Below, piece after piece: positions 29,432 to 37,613 of a stretch of 64,000 nucleotides of DNA. The stretch is taken from NCBI RefSeq assembly GCF_023073915.1, contig NZ_JADPKK010000020.1, forward strand, positions 62,001 through 126,000, written 5' to 3'. The notes beneath the pieces were generated by a model. That model had not been told where the DNA came from. It did not search any database and saw nothing but the letters and a program-made list of their open reading frames with translations. Positions within the stretch are counted from its first letter, which is position 1. Every line of letters starts with the position of its first letter. Position numbers and translations under genes: made by a program. Origin of the DNA: Bradyrhizobium sp. 149. GTDB lineage: Bacteria > Pseudomonadota > Alphaproteobacteria > Rhizobiales > Xanthobacteraceae.

Positions 29432-30480
29432 CACGAGACGATGCAGCTCTCAAAACCCTGGCGAATGAGATCTTGCGGCAATTCGCGGCCGATGAAGACG
29501 AGGCGGCTCTCGCGTGGCTCGCCATCCTTCCACTTCCGCTGGTGGTTGCCCTCCAGCATCATGTGCACGCCCTGGAAGACATAGCGGTCGTCGTCGTCGT
29601 GGAAGGCGAGGATGCCCTTGGAGCGCAGGATCTTGCCGCCTTCCACCTGCACCAGATTCTGGAGCCAGGGCATGAACACGTTCGGGTCAAGCGGCTTGTC
29701 GGTCTTGAGCGAGAGCGACTGCATGTCCTCGTCGTGATAGTGCTTCAGGCCGTGGCCGTGATCATGATCGTGATGATGGTCGTGACCGTGATGGTGATGA
29801 TCATGGTCGTGGTCATGATCCTCGGCATTCAGGAAGTCCGGCTCGATGTCGAGGATGCGGTCGAGGTCGAAGGCGCCGCGGTCGAGCACGTCGGCCAAAG
29901 CCACCGAGCAGCGCTCGGTGCGGTGCAGCTTCGCATAGGGGTTGATGGCGCGGATGCGGGCCTCGACTTCCGCAAGCTCGGCCTTGGTGACGAGATCGGT
30001 CTTGTTCAGCACGATGACGTCGGCAAAGGCGATCTGGTTCTTGGCTTCGGGCGCGTCCTTCAAACGATCGGACAGCCATTTCGCGTCCGCGACCGTCACG
30101 ACTGCGTCGAGCCGCGCGTTCTTCTGCACGTCTTCGTCGACGAAGAAGGTCTGCGCTACCGGCGCCGGATCGGCGAGGCCGGTGGTCTCGACGATGATGG
30201 CGTCGAACTTGCCCTTGCGCTTCATCAGGCCGTCCATGATGCGCACGAGGTCGCCGCGCACGGTGCAGCAGATGCAGCCATTGTTCATCTCGAACACTTC
30301 CTCATCGGCGCCGATGATGAGGTCGTTGTCGATGCCGATCTCGCCGAATTCGTTGACGATGACGGCGTACTTCTTGCCGTGATTTTCCGACAGGATGCGG
30401 TTCAGAAGCGTGGTCTTGCCGGCACCGAGATAGCCGGTCAGGACGGTCACGGGAATTTTTGGGGAGGTCGCTTCAGACAT
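29431..30480 (-). CDS. CobW/COG0523 GTPase, probable zinc metallochaperone
   Basis: A 349-residue G3E GTPase. Walker A is GYLGAGKTTLLNR near residue 15; the metal-binding GCICCTVRGDLVR (C-x-C-C) is near residue 68; the base-recognition NKTD is in VIVLNKTDLV. After residue 215 there is a run of over 20 His/Asp residues, then the CobW C-terminal domain (LPQDLIRQGFESCIVS end). Proteins of this type under Zur control deliver zinc to client enzymes in scarcity. It is 54 bp after znuA and translationally coupled to the WD40 gene. Confidence 0.92.
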   Translation of the reverse strand: MSEATSPKIPVTVLTGYLGAGKTTLLNRILSENHGKKYAVIVNEFGEIGIDNDLIIGADEEVFEMNNGCICCTVRGDLVRIMDGLMKRKGKFDAIIVETTGLADPAPVAQTFFVDEDVQKNARLDAVVTVADAKWLSDRLKDAPEAKNQIAFADVIVLNKTDLVTKAELAEVEARIRAINPYAKLHRTERCSVALADVLDRGAFDLDRILDIEPDFLNAEDHDHDHDHHHHGHDHHHDHDHGHGLKHYHDEDMQSLSLKTDKPLDPNVFMPWLQNLVQVEGGKILRSKGILAFHDDDDRYVFQGVHMMLEGNHQRKWKDGEPRESRLVFIGRELPQDLIRQGFESCIVS

Positions 30481-30534
30481 AACAACTCCGGACTTCGGGC
30501 TTTTCGCGCGACGCGAGGCGGGGTGGCCCCTGCC

Positions 30535-31398
30535 CTAGTGGTCAAGCGCGCTGGTCAGGGCCTTTATATTGTGCCTGACCATATCAATGTAAGTGGGTGC
30601 AGGCCCCTTTTCGCCGGTCAAACCGTCGGAAATCAGGGTCCCGCCGACTTTTGAGCCGGTCTCCGCCGCGATCCGCCGGATCAGCCGGTCATCGCTGATA
30701 TTTTCCAGGAACACGGCCGGGATTTTTTGGGCCTTGATCTGGCCGATGATGGTGGCGATGTCCCGCGCGCTGGGCTCGGTTTCCGTGGAGACGCCCAGGG
30801 GCGCGATGAACTGGACGCCGTATTCAGCAGCGAAATAGCCAAAGGCATCATGGGTCGAGATCACCTTGCGCCGCTCCGGCGGGATTTTGGCCACGGCTTC
30901 GCGGACCTCGCGGTCGAGCCTTTCGAGTTTTTCCAGATAGGCCTTGGCCTGGGCGCGGAAGAATTCCGCGTCATCGGGGTCGACCGTGGCCAGCGCATTG
31001 GCGATGCCGGTGACGTAGATTTTGGCGTTGGGCACGGACTGCCAGCCATGCGGGTCGGCGGCCGAGCCGAGCTTGAGCGGCGCGATGCCTGCGCTCACAG
31101 TGACCACCTGCGCCTTGCTGCCCGAGGACTGCACGAGGCGCGGCAGCCAACCCTCGAGACCAAGTCCGTTGACGATGACCAGTTTTGCGTCCGCGATCCG
31201 CTTCGCATCGCTTGGCGCCGGCGTGTAGACGTGGACGTCGCTGTCGGCGCCGACCAGCGTCGTCAGATCGATCCGGTCGCCGCCCACATTGCGAACGAAA
31301 TCGGCAAGGATCGAGAAGCTCGCGACGACCTTCAGCCGTTCCGCGGCGTGCAGCGGCGAGGCGATCAGCAAAAGCACACAAAGCAGGATGCGCCGCAT
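30535..31398 (-). CDS. znuA: Zinc ABC transporter substrate-binding protein
   Basis: A 287-residue periplasmic cluster A-I metal-binding protein. Signal peptide MRRILLCVLLLIASPLHA. Putative metal ligands: His in DSDVHVYTPAPSD, His in DPHGWQSV, His in ISTHDAFGYFAAEYG and Asp in LISDGLTG. The long His-rich loop of E. coli ZnuA is missing, and DPHGWQ replaces DPHVW, so it is closer to the shorter Zn/Mn binding proteins. ATG 31398 is chosen for its GGAAG spacing; an upstream GTG at 31407 overlaps the permease stop. Operon context supports zinc. Confidence 0.9.
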   Translation of the reverse strand: MRRILLCVLLLIASPLHAAERLKVVASFSILADFVRNVGGDRIDLTTLVGADSDVHVYTPAPSDAKRIADAKLVIVNGLGLEGWLPRLVQSSGSKAQVVTVSAGIAPLKLGSAADPHGWQSVPNAKIYVTGIANALATVDPDDAEFFRAQAKAYLEKLERLDREVREAVAKIPPERRKVISTHDAFGYFAAEYGVQFIAPLGVSTETEPSARDIATIIGQIKAQKIPAVFLENISDDRLIRRIAAETGSKVGGTLISDGLTGEKGPAPTYIDMVRHNIKALTSALDH

Positions 31399-31403
31399 CG
31401 CTG

Positions 31404-32273
31404 TCACGCTTCCAGATGCCGGCCGGGAAATAGTTGCCTGACGACGCCGCCGACCCGGCCGAACAGGACGGAGACGATGTAGAGCGCGCTCGCCACCAGA
31501 ATGATCGCAGGGCCCGACGGCACGCGGGTCTGGAACGACAGCACGAGACCTGCATAGCCGGAGACGGCGGCAGCGACGACCGCGAGGCAGATCATGACGG
31601 TGAGATCGCGCGACCAGAACCGCGCAATCCCGGCCGGCAGGATCATCAGGCCGACCGCGAGCAGCGTGCCGAGCGCCTGAAAGCCGTTGACGAGGTTGAT
31701 GACGACCAGCGCGAGGAAAGCGAGATGCGCGGGTCCCCCGGCGCGGCTCACGGTACGCAAAAATAACGGATCGACACTTTCGATCACCAACGGCCGGTAG
31801 ATCACGGCGAGCACGAGCAGCGTCACGGTGGCGTTGAACGCGACGACCAGCAGCGTCTGGTCGTCCATCGCGAGAATATTGCCGAACAGCACGTGCAGCA
31901 GGTCGATATTGGTGCCCTTGATCGAAACGATGGTCACGCCCAGCGCCAGCGAGGCCAGATAGAACGTCGCGAGCGAGGCATCCTCCTTAAGCCCGGTCGA
32001 ACGCGCGACGAGGCCTGCGAGGATCGCGACGGCAAAACCTGCGGCCAGGCCACCCGCCGTCATCGCGAACAGGTTGAGACCTGAGAGCAGGAAGCCGACA
32101 GCGGCGCCGGGGAGGATCGCATGCGCCATGGCGTCGCCGACCAGGCTCATTCGTCGCAGCATCAGGAACACGCCGATCGGCGCACCCGCGAGCGAGAGCG
32201 CGATGACGGCCGCGAGCGCACGTCGCATGAACTCGAATTCGGTGAACGGGCCGATCAGCGCGTCATAGATCAT
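31404..32273 (-). CDS. znuB: Zinc ABC transporter permease
   Basis: A 289-residue permease of the ABC-3 family with about eight membrane helices. Family marks are RRMSLVGDAMAHAILPGAAV near residue 41 and the coupling region AGGPAHLAFLALVVINLVNG, followed by LGTLLAVGLMILPAGIARFW. It forms the membrane channel for the zinc importer with ZnuC and ZnuA. It starts six bases after the znuC stop and its stop abuts znuA, consistent with one transcript. Confidence 0.95.
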   Translation of the reverse strand: MIYDALIGPFTEFEFMRRALAAVIALSLAGAPIGVFLMLRRMSLVGDAMAHAILPGAAVGFLLSGLNLFAMTAGGLAAGFAVAILAGLVARSTGLKEDASLATFYLASLALGVTIVSIKGTNIDLLHVLFGNILAMDDQTLLVVAFNATVTLLVLAVIYRPLVIESVDPLFLRTVSRAGGPAHLAFLALVVINLVNGFQALGTLLAVGLMILPAGIARFWSRDLTVMICLAVVAAAVSGYAGLVLSFQTRVPSGPAIILVASALYIVSVLFGRVGGVVRQLFPGRHLEA

Positions 32274-32279
32274 CGGATA

Positions 32280-33035
32280 TCAAGCCGCCCGCGAGCGGGC
32301 ATCATCGGCCGAGCAGGCGGCGGCGCTGTCGTCGAAGGCTTCGCACATCCGCATCGCGACCATCAGGTTTTCCGGCGTCAGCACCTCCGCCGTCGGCCCC
32401 CACGCCACGGGGCCGCGCGCCAGCACCAGCGTTTCGCTGAAATGGGTGCGCACCATCTCCATATCGTGCAGCGCGGCGAGCACGGTGCGGCCCTCGACGT
32501 GCCAGTGCTTCACCAGCGCCAGCAGATCGGCCGTGGTCTTGCTGTCGATGGCGTTGAAGGGCTCGTCCAGCACGATCAGCCGCGCGTCCTGGAGCAGCAC
32601 GCGCGCGAACAGCACGCGCTGCATCTGGCCGCCCGAAAGCGTGCCGATCGGGCGGTTTTCGAAACCGTTGAGGCCAACGGAAGCGATCGCGCGGAGTATC
32701 TTTTCGCGCGCGACCTTGCCGATGCCGCCGAACAGGCCGGTCCCGCGCCACAGCCCGGTGGCGACGAAGTCCAGCACCGAGATCGGGAAGCTGCGGTCGA
32801 TCTCCGTACTCTGCGGCAGATAGGCGATATCGCGTGAGTCGAGCCCGCCGAGATGGATGCTGCCGTCGAGCGGCTTGAGGATGCCGACGATGCCACGCAG
32901 CAGTGTCGACTTGCCGGCGCCGTTCGGGCCGATCACGGCCAGCAACGCGCCCGGCGCGACCTCACCCTTGAGATGGTGCACGGCCGGATGGCGGTCATAG
33001 CCGAGCGTAACGTTGCGGAAATGCAGCGCCGCCAT
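32280..33035 (-). CDS. znuC: Zinc ABC transporter ATP-binding protein
   Basis: A 251-residue ATPase. Walker A VIGPNGAGKSTLLRG near residue 34, the Q-loop in YLPQSTEIDRSFP, the signature GTLSGGQMQRVLFARVLLQ near 137, Walker B LIVLDEPFNAID, and the switch His in AALHDMEMV. It powers ZnuB. ATG 33035 has GAGG six bases upstream and lies just after the stop of the His-rich gene (TGACCATG); a GTG at 33041 is the alternative. Confidence 0.95.
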   Translation of the reverse strand: MAALHFRNVTLGYDRHPAVHHLKGEVAPGALLAVIGPNGAGKSTLLRGIVGILKPLDGSIHLGGLDSRDIAYLPQSTEIDRSFPISVLDFVATGLWRGTGLFGGIGKVAREKILRAIASVGLNGFENRPIGTLSGGQMQRVLFARVLLQDARLIVLDEPFNAIDSKTTADLLALVKHWHVEGRTVLAALHDMEMVRTHFSETLVLARGPVAWGPTAEVLTPENLMVAMRMCEAFDDSAAACSADDARSRAA

Positions 33036-33037
33036 GG

Positions 33038-33274
33038 TCACCTCATTGCCAGGAAGACCACGCCCCAGAGCATGGCGCAGACCGCGAGCGCGGCCGCGAG
33101 GCGGGCGGCCATAGTCATGCGCAGGATCGACCAGTGCGCCGCCTGAGCCGGATGCGGAGAGGCCGCACCGTGGACATGGGCGTGGCTGTGATCGTGTCCG
33201 TGCGAATGCCCGTGGTCATGAGAATGGTCATGAGCGTGGTCGTGACGATTGGCTGGGGACGCGGCGGGAACCAT
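33038..33274 (-). CDS. Small His-rich membrane protein heading the zinc operon
   Basis: A 78-residue protein: an N-terminal half dominated by His-Asp and His-Gly pairs (HDHAHDHSHDHGHSHGHDHS and on), then a C-terminal membrane helix (LAAALAVCAMLWGVVFLAMR). It resembles the short His-rich proteins that accompany zinc transporters, probably binding Zn2+ at the membrane. It is first in the operon; its ATG lies only eight bases from the Zur-like palindrome, so repression there would block the whole set. The exact role is unknown. Confidence 0.75.
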   Translation of the reverse strand: MVPAASPANRHDHAHDHSHDHGHSHGHDHSHAHVHGAASPHPAQAAHWSILRMTMAARLAAALAVCAMLWGVVFLAMR

Positions 33275-33282
33275 GCCTGGAC

Positions 33283-33295
33283 GTTATATTATAAC
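33283..33295. promoter_or_regulatory. Zur-box-like operator of the zinc operon
   Basis: GTTATATTATAAC, a perfect 13-bp palindrome in otherwise GC-rich DNA, nine bases before the first start codon of the zinc operon. It matches the GTTATA-N-TATAAC type of alphaproteobacterial Zur sites and overlaps a TATAAT -10-like sequence on the minus strand. Confidence 0.8.
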
Positions 33296-33317
33296 ATTAC
33301 CCCTGTCCACGCCGGGC

Positions 33318-33818
33318 TCAGGGCTTGCCAATTACCATCGCGATGGCGGCGGCGACAAACGGGAACGGCAGTGAGACCGCACAGCGGAACCAGACGAAAC
33401 GGGCCGGCATGAATGGGATTTCCCACAAGATCACCCGCTGGAAGGCAAACAGCGCCCAGGCGACGACATAGGCGACCACCTGCGGCACCCCACCTCCCGA
33501 TTTCAGCGCCACCGTACCGATGGAGAACCCGATCACCGGGCCGCCGGGCGTCGCGGCACCGGCGATCACGGCAGTCGCGACCCCGAGCCAGCCGCTGTCC
33601 GGGCCGAGCCAGCCGCTGATCACCTCCTGCGGGATGATGGCGGCGATGTAGCCGGAGCCGATCACCCCGAGCGCAATCCGCGGCACGATGTTGATGAAGT
33701 CCATCGAGCCTTCGCGGAGCGAGGCCTTGAACACCGATGGGCCGCGGCGAAAGGCGATCAGGCCGACGCCGAACACCGAGCCCCACAACAGGATATCGAT
33801 CAGAAGCGCGGCGCTCAA
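33318..33818 (-). CDS. Half-size permease (second of a split pair)
   Basis: A 166-residue membrane protein with about five helices (IDILLWGSVFGVGLIAFRRG, IVPRIALGVIGSGYIAAIIP, VATAVIAGAATPGGPVIGFS, VAYVVAWALFAFQRVILWEI, SLPFPFVAAAIAMVIG). The motif TPGGPVIGF parallels LPGGPFTAYP of its upstream neighbour; both look like halves of a PF03773-type permease. The start appears to be TTG at 33818, with AAGGA nine bases upstream, 13 bp after the first half stops. The substrate is unknown. It lies just upstream of the Zur site but on the far side of it. Confidence 0.7.
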   Translation of the reverse strand: MSAALLIDILLWGSVFGVGLIAFRRGPSVFKASLREGSMDFINIVPRIALGVIGSGYIAAIIPQEVISGWLGPDSGWLGVATAVIAGAATPGGPVIGFSIGTVALKSGGGVPQVVAYVVAWALFAFQRVILWEIPFMPARFVWFRCAVSLPFPFVAAAIAMVIGKP

Positions 33819-33831
33819 TTCTCGTCGTCCT

Positions 33832-34428
33832 TCAGGGCAGGCTTCGGATAAAAAGCCGGACATAGACGAAGCGGCCGAGCGCGCCCGCGAGCACCGGCAA
33901 GGGCAGCGAGATGACGATGCGCCACAGCGTGAAGTCGGTGCCCATGATCGGGATTTCCCAGGCCACCGCCCGGCCATAGCCGATCAAGGTCCAGCTCACG
34001 ACCATGGCGATGGTGGCACCGAAATCAGCGCCGACCGCCAGCAGCGCGCTCGCCACGGGATAGGCGGTGAAGGGACCACCGGGCAGGATCGCGCCGAAGG
34101 CAGTGCCGATCAGAAGACCCTTCAGGCCGGATTTCGGCCCGAGCGCGCGCGAGACTTTCTCGTGCGGCAGGATCTCGGAGATGAACGCGCCGAGCAGGCA
34201 ACCCGCCAGCACGCGCGGCAGGATGCCGCCGAACAGCGAGAGGTCGTGGGTGAGAATGTCGAGAACACCGTCGGCGCCGTCACGCCGCCAGACCAAACCC
34301 GCGCTCACCGCCACCAGGGCCGCGATGATGATGGTCGACCAGCCGATCGGCTTGCGCACACGCCCCGGCCGCGGCTCGGAGTCCGCATCCTCGGCAAGCG
34401 CCGGGTCTTTCGGGGAAGGTTCTGACAA
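33832..34428 (-). CDS. Half-size permease (first of a split pair)
   Basis: A 198-residue membrane protein with a charged cytoplasmic N-terminus, then helices (IGWSTIIIAALVAVSAGLVW, DLSLFGGILPRVLAGCLLGA, LLIGTAFGAILPGGPFTAYP, GATIAMVVSWTLIGYGRAVA, and a last one). The Gly-Gly-Pro hairpin and the LPHEKVSRALGPKSG loop resemble one half of PF03773 permeases such as ArsP. With the next gene, 13 bp away, it likely makes a heterodimeric transporter of unknown substrate. Confidence 0.72.
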   Translation of the reverse strand: MSEPSPKDPALAEDADSEPRPGRVRKPIGWSTIIIAALVAVSAGLVWRRDGADGVLDILTHDLSLFGGILPRVLAGCLLGAFISEILPHEKVSRALGPKSGLKGLLIGTAFGAILPGGPFTAYPVASALLAVGADFGATIAMVVSWTLIGYGRAVAWEIPIMGTDFTLWRIVISLPLPVLAGALGRFVYVRLFIRSLP

Positions 34429-34561
34429 CGGGCGCGTTCGGCTCGAGGGTGATGCCCGTCCTGATTAAGGGCTCCGCCCAGGCGATGCAAACAGTACGAT
34501 GACGCGAGCGATGCGCGCCTCGCGCAGGGCCATGCAAGGCACAGACGAATTCCTCAAAGCA

Positions 34562-34591
34562 AAAAGGCGGTCGCGCATGCGACCGCCTTTT
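34562..34591. terminator. Bidirectional rho-independent terminator
   Basis: AAAAGGCGGTCGC, loop GCAT, GCGACCGCCTTTT: a 13-bp perfect stem with A and T runs on both sides. It serves the superoxide dismutase gene on the minus strand and would also stop plus-strand transcription. Confidence 0.85.
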
Positions 34592-34603
34592 GTTTCTGTC
34601 ATT

Positions 34604-34676
34604 CATTCCGGGGCGGCGCAGCCGAACCCGGAATCTCGAGATCCCGGTTCGATGCTGCGCATCGCCCCGGAATGAC
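34604..34676. repeat. Palindromic intergenic repeat (type E)
   Basis: CATTCCGGGGCGGCGCAGCC at the left and GCTGCGCATCGCCCCGGAAT at the right, with AACCCGGAATCTCGAGATCC in the middle. It lies downstream of sodB. Confidence 0.8.
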
Positions 34677-34687
34677 CGAGTAAAGCC

Positions 34688-35284
34688 TCAGGCCTTGTCG
34701 AACAGGGACTCGACGTATTCCCAGTTCACGAGGTTCTCGACGAACGCCTTCAGATAGTCGGGACGGCGGTTGCGGTAGTCGATGTAGTAGGAGTGCTCCC
34801 AGACGTCGCAGCCGAGGATCGGGGTGGCGCCGTGCACCAGCGGATTCTCGCCGTTCGGGGTCTTGGAGATCTCGAGCTTGCCGTTCTTGACCTGGAGCCA
34901 GCACCAACCGGAGCCGAACTGGCCGACGCCGGCCGCCTGGAAGTCAGTCTTGAACTTCTCGAAGCCGCCGAGGTCCTCGTTGATCTTCTTCTCGATCTTG
35001 CCCGGCAGCTTGGTGCCGCCGCCATTGGGCTTCATCCAGCTCCAGAAATGGATGTGGTTGTAGTGCTGGCCGGCATTGTTGAACACCGCGGGGTTCTTGC
35101 CGAACGAGCCCTTGACGATCTCCTCAAGGGACTTGCCTTCCCATTCGGTGCCCTTGAGCGCGTTGTTGCCGTTGGTGACATAGGCCTGATGATGCTTGTC
35201 GTGGTGGAATTCGAGCGTTTCCTTCGACATGAACTGGCCGAGGGCGTCATAGGCGTAGGGGAGTGGGGGCAGCGTAAAGGTCAT
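34688..35284 (-). CDS. sodB: Superoxide dismutase (Fe type)
   Basis: A 198-residue Fe/Mn-family dismutase that turns superoxide into oxygen and hydrogen peroxide in the cytoplasm. Metal ligands are His27 (LEFHHDKHHQAYV), His in NHIHFWSWM, Asp and His in GCDVWEHSYYIDYRNRR. The GQHYNHIHFW and GSGWCWL regions suit the iron type, though Mn use cannot be excluded. The start at 35284 removes a non-conserved 15-residue extension of the open frame. It ends before a strong terminator. Confidence 0.95.
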   Translation of the reverse strand: MTFTLPPLPYAYDALGQFMSKETLEFHHDKHHQAYVTNGNNALKGTEWEGKSLEEIVKGSFGKNPAVFNNAGQHYNHIHFWSWMKPNGGGTKLPGKIEKKINEDLGGFEKFKTDFQAAGVGQFGSGWCWLQVKNGKLEISKTPNGENPLVHGATPILGCDVWEHSYYIDYRNRRPDYLKAFVENLVNWEYVESLFDKA

Positions 35285-35510
35285 GGGTTGTTGTCCGCGA
35301 CTGATGGGGGAACGAGACTTAACGGTCACCCCTTATAGAAGGTTCCGTCGCGGTTAAATACCGCCAATTTGCGAAAAGGCGCGATGCGGTTGCTCGGCCG
35401 TTTGCACAAAATCATCGCATGGTTGGGGGTCAGCAATCGCCAAAAAAATATTGTTGCCTTTGAGGCGCTTACGGAAGAACGAACCCACCAAGGATGTAAA
35501 AGGTAGAGCG

Positions 35511-36038
35511 ATGAGCATCGAGATCGACATTTTGAACGGCGACGCCTCGTGGCGTATGGCGGAGCCGCTGCATCAGGCGGTCTTCGGACCTGATATCGCC
35601 GGGAAGCAGCCCTGGGCTCATGTCAAATGGGCCAATGCCGACCTGCGCGTGCTGATCGAGACCCCCGAGGATGGTCTCGTCTGCCATGTCGGCATCTATT
35701 TCCGCACCGTCACCTGGAACGGGCAGAAGGTTCACGTCGGCGGCATCGGCGGTGTCTGCACGCGGGAGGACCGGCGCGGCCGCGGCTATGCGACCATGGC
35801 GATCGACGCCGCGGTGCACACCATGCGCGCCAACGAAGCGGTTCGCTTCGCGCTGCTATTCTGCGAGCCGCACAATTTCGCGTTCTACGAAGCGCGCAAA
35901 TGGCGGCCCTTCACGGGCGAGGTCTATTGCGAGCAGCCGGAGGGACGGATCCGGTTCACCCACATGGCGCCCTACGTCTTCGACATCGTCAGCGCGCCGA
36001 CCCTGGGCACCATCGACCTATGCGGTCTGCCGTGGTGA
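35511..36038 (+). CDS. GNAT acetyltransferase with AAC(2')-like layout
   Basis: A 175-residue acetyltransferase. The CoA site is VCTREDRRGRGYATMAIDAA near residue 85, preceded by HVGGIGG. The C-terminal part, FYEARKWRPFTGEVYCEQP, then a short tail ending IDLCGLPW, resembles the arrangement of mycobacterial aminoglycoside 2'-N-acetyltransferases, where a similar W-x-P-(F/W) turn and Trp end are found. Aminoglycoside use is an inference and chromosomal members often have other substrates. AAGG precedes the ATG. Divergent from sodB; MATE exporter 82 bp downstream. Confidence 0.75.
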   Translation: MSIEIDILNGDASWRMAEPLHQAVFGPDIAGKQPWAHVKWANADLRVLIETPEDGLVCHVGIYFRTVTWNGQKVHVGGIGGVCTREDRRGRGYATMAIDAAVHTMRANEAVRFALLFCEPHNFAFYEARKWRPFTGEVYCEQPEGRIRFTHMAPYVFDIVSAPTLGTIDLCGLPW

Positions 36039-36120
36039 GCCCTGCGTAACGGCAGGTTGGTGCCGGCGCCGCACGCCGTATAGTATGTCGCGCATCATCT
36101 AATATTCCACCCGGTGACAC

Positions 36121-37506
36121 ATGACGATCGACGCCTCCGTAGACGCCGTGCCGCCGCGTGCCCCGGTCGCCTCCTCGATCGCCGGTCTTTTGACGGCCCC
36201 GATCCTGCCGACGCTGCTGCGGCTCGCAATCCCCAACATGATCGCGATGGTCGGCAGCACGTTGGTCGCGATTGCCGAGACCTCCTATATCGGCCGGCTC
36301 GGCACCATTCCGCTCGCCGCGATCGCGCTGGTGTTTCCGTTCGCCATGCTGACGCAGATGATGAGCGCGGGCGCGATGGGCGGCGGCGTCTCGTCCGCGA
36401 TCAGCCGCGCGCTGGGCGCAGGCGATCGGGACCGTGCGGCGACGCTGGCACTGCACGCCGCTATCATCGGCCTCTGCGGCGGGCTTTTCTTCACGGTGAT
36501 GATGCTGGTCTTCGGCCGCTCGTTGTTCACGCTGCTTGGCGGCCGGGAACGCGTGCTCGATGAAGCCTGCGGCTATTCGCAGGTGCTGTTCTCCGGCGCG
36601 ATCGCGATCTGGCTCGTCAACACGCTGGCCTCGGTGATCCGCGGCACCGGCGACATGCGCATGCCCTCGATGGCGCTGATCGGGACGAGCCTTCTGCAGG
36701 TTGCGCTCGGCGGCACGCTGGGGCTCGGTCTGTTCGGCGTGCCGCAATTCGGGATGCCTGGCGTCGCCGCCGGCCAGCTGGTCGCGTTCACCTGTGCTGC
36801 GGTCTTCCTGCTCTGGTATCTCTGGTCCGGCCGCAGCCGGCTGCCGTTGGATTTCCGCGCCTTCCACTTCGATCGCGCCTTGTTCGTCGACATCCTCAAG
36901 GTCGGCGCGGTCGCCTGCTTGTCGCCGCTCCAGACCGTGCTCACCATTTTGATCTTCACCAAGATCCTCGCCACCTTCGGCACCGAGATGCTGGCCGGCT
37001 ACGGCATCGGCTCGCGCCTGGAATTCTTGCTGATCCCGATCACCTTCGCCATCGGCATCGCCTCGGTGCCGATGGTCGGCGTGGCGATGGGCGCCGGACA
37101 GGTGAAACGCGCGCGGCGCGTGGCCTGGACCGCGGCTGTGGCCTCGGGACTTGCCGTTGGCCTGATCGGCCTCATCATCGCGCTCGATCCGTCGCTGTGG
37201 GTCGCGCTCTTCACCAGGGATCCCGGCGTTGCCGCCGCCGCGCACAGCTATTTCCACTGGGCAGGCCCGGCCTTCGTGTTCTTCGGCATCGGCGTGTCGC
37301 TGTATTTCTCCTCGCAAGGCGCGGCGCGCGTCGGCGGCCCCGTGCTCGCCTCCACCGCGCGGCTTCTGATCGTCGCGATCGGCGGCGGCGGCCTGATGAT
37401 GGCGCAGGCGCCGGCCTGGACGTTGTTCGCGCTGGTCGGCGGCGCCATGGTGGTGTTCGGGCTGTCGACCGCAGGCTCGGTCGCCTTCGTCCGCTGGGTC
37501 AAATAA
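36121..37506 (+). CDS. MATE-family efflux transporter
   Basis: A 461-residue polytopic protein with 12 predicted helices in two similar bundles (residues about 30-240 and 255-460). MATE marks include MIAMVGSTLVAIAETSYIGR at the start and GYGIGSRLEFLLIPITFAIG in the second half. It would export a drug or metabolite using Na+ or H+. Placed after an AAC(2')-like gene, which suggests a shared resistance or detoxification theme, though that link is only positional. Confidence 0.92.
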   Translation: MTIDASVDAVPPRAPVASSIAGLLTAPILPTLLRLAIPNMIAMVGSTLVAIAETSYIGRLGTIPLAAIALVFPFAMLTQMMSAGAMGGGVSSAISRALGAGDRDRAATLALHAAIIGLCGGLFFTVMMLVFGRSLFTLLGGRERVLDEACGYSQVLFSGAIAIWLVNTLASVIRGTGDMRMPSMALIGTSLLQVALGGTLGLGLFGVPQFGMPGVAAGQLVAFTCAAVFLLWYLWSGRSRLPLDFRAFHFDRALFVDILKVGAVACLSPLQTVLTILIFTKILATFGTEMLAGYGIGSRLEFLLIPITFAIGIASVPMVGVAMGAGQVKRARRVAWTAAVASGLAVGLIGLIIALDPSLWVALFTRDPGVAAAAHSYFHWAGPAFVFFGIGVSLYFSSQGAARVGGPVLASTARLLIVAIGGGGLMMAQAPAWTLFALVGGAMVVFGLSTAGSVAFVRWVK

Positions 37507-37613
37507 GCGCAGATAAAGAAACGCGGGCAAGTAAACGCAGAAATGTGATTCCATCCAGCGTTGCACTATCGTGCTGGGCTGCTATTGAGGCGCTCCACCT
37601 CGGGGCCCTCTCC

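Noticed and set aside
29756..29830. His/Asp codon run in cobW as a DNA repeat or CRISPR-like array
   Set aside because: It is an in-frame coding low-complexity region; units vary and there are no spacers.
35511..36038. Possible NodA-like nodulation acyltransferase
   Set aside because: NodA shares the fold, but its characteristic N-terminus and tail are missing, no nod genes are near, and the AAC(2') layout fits better.
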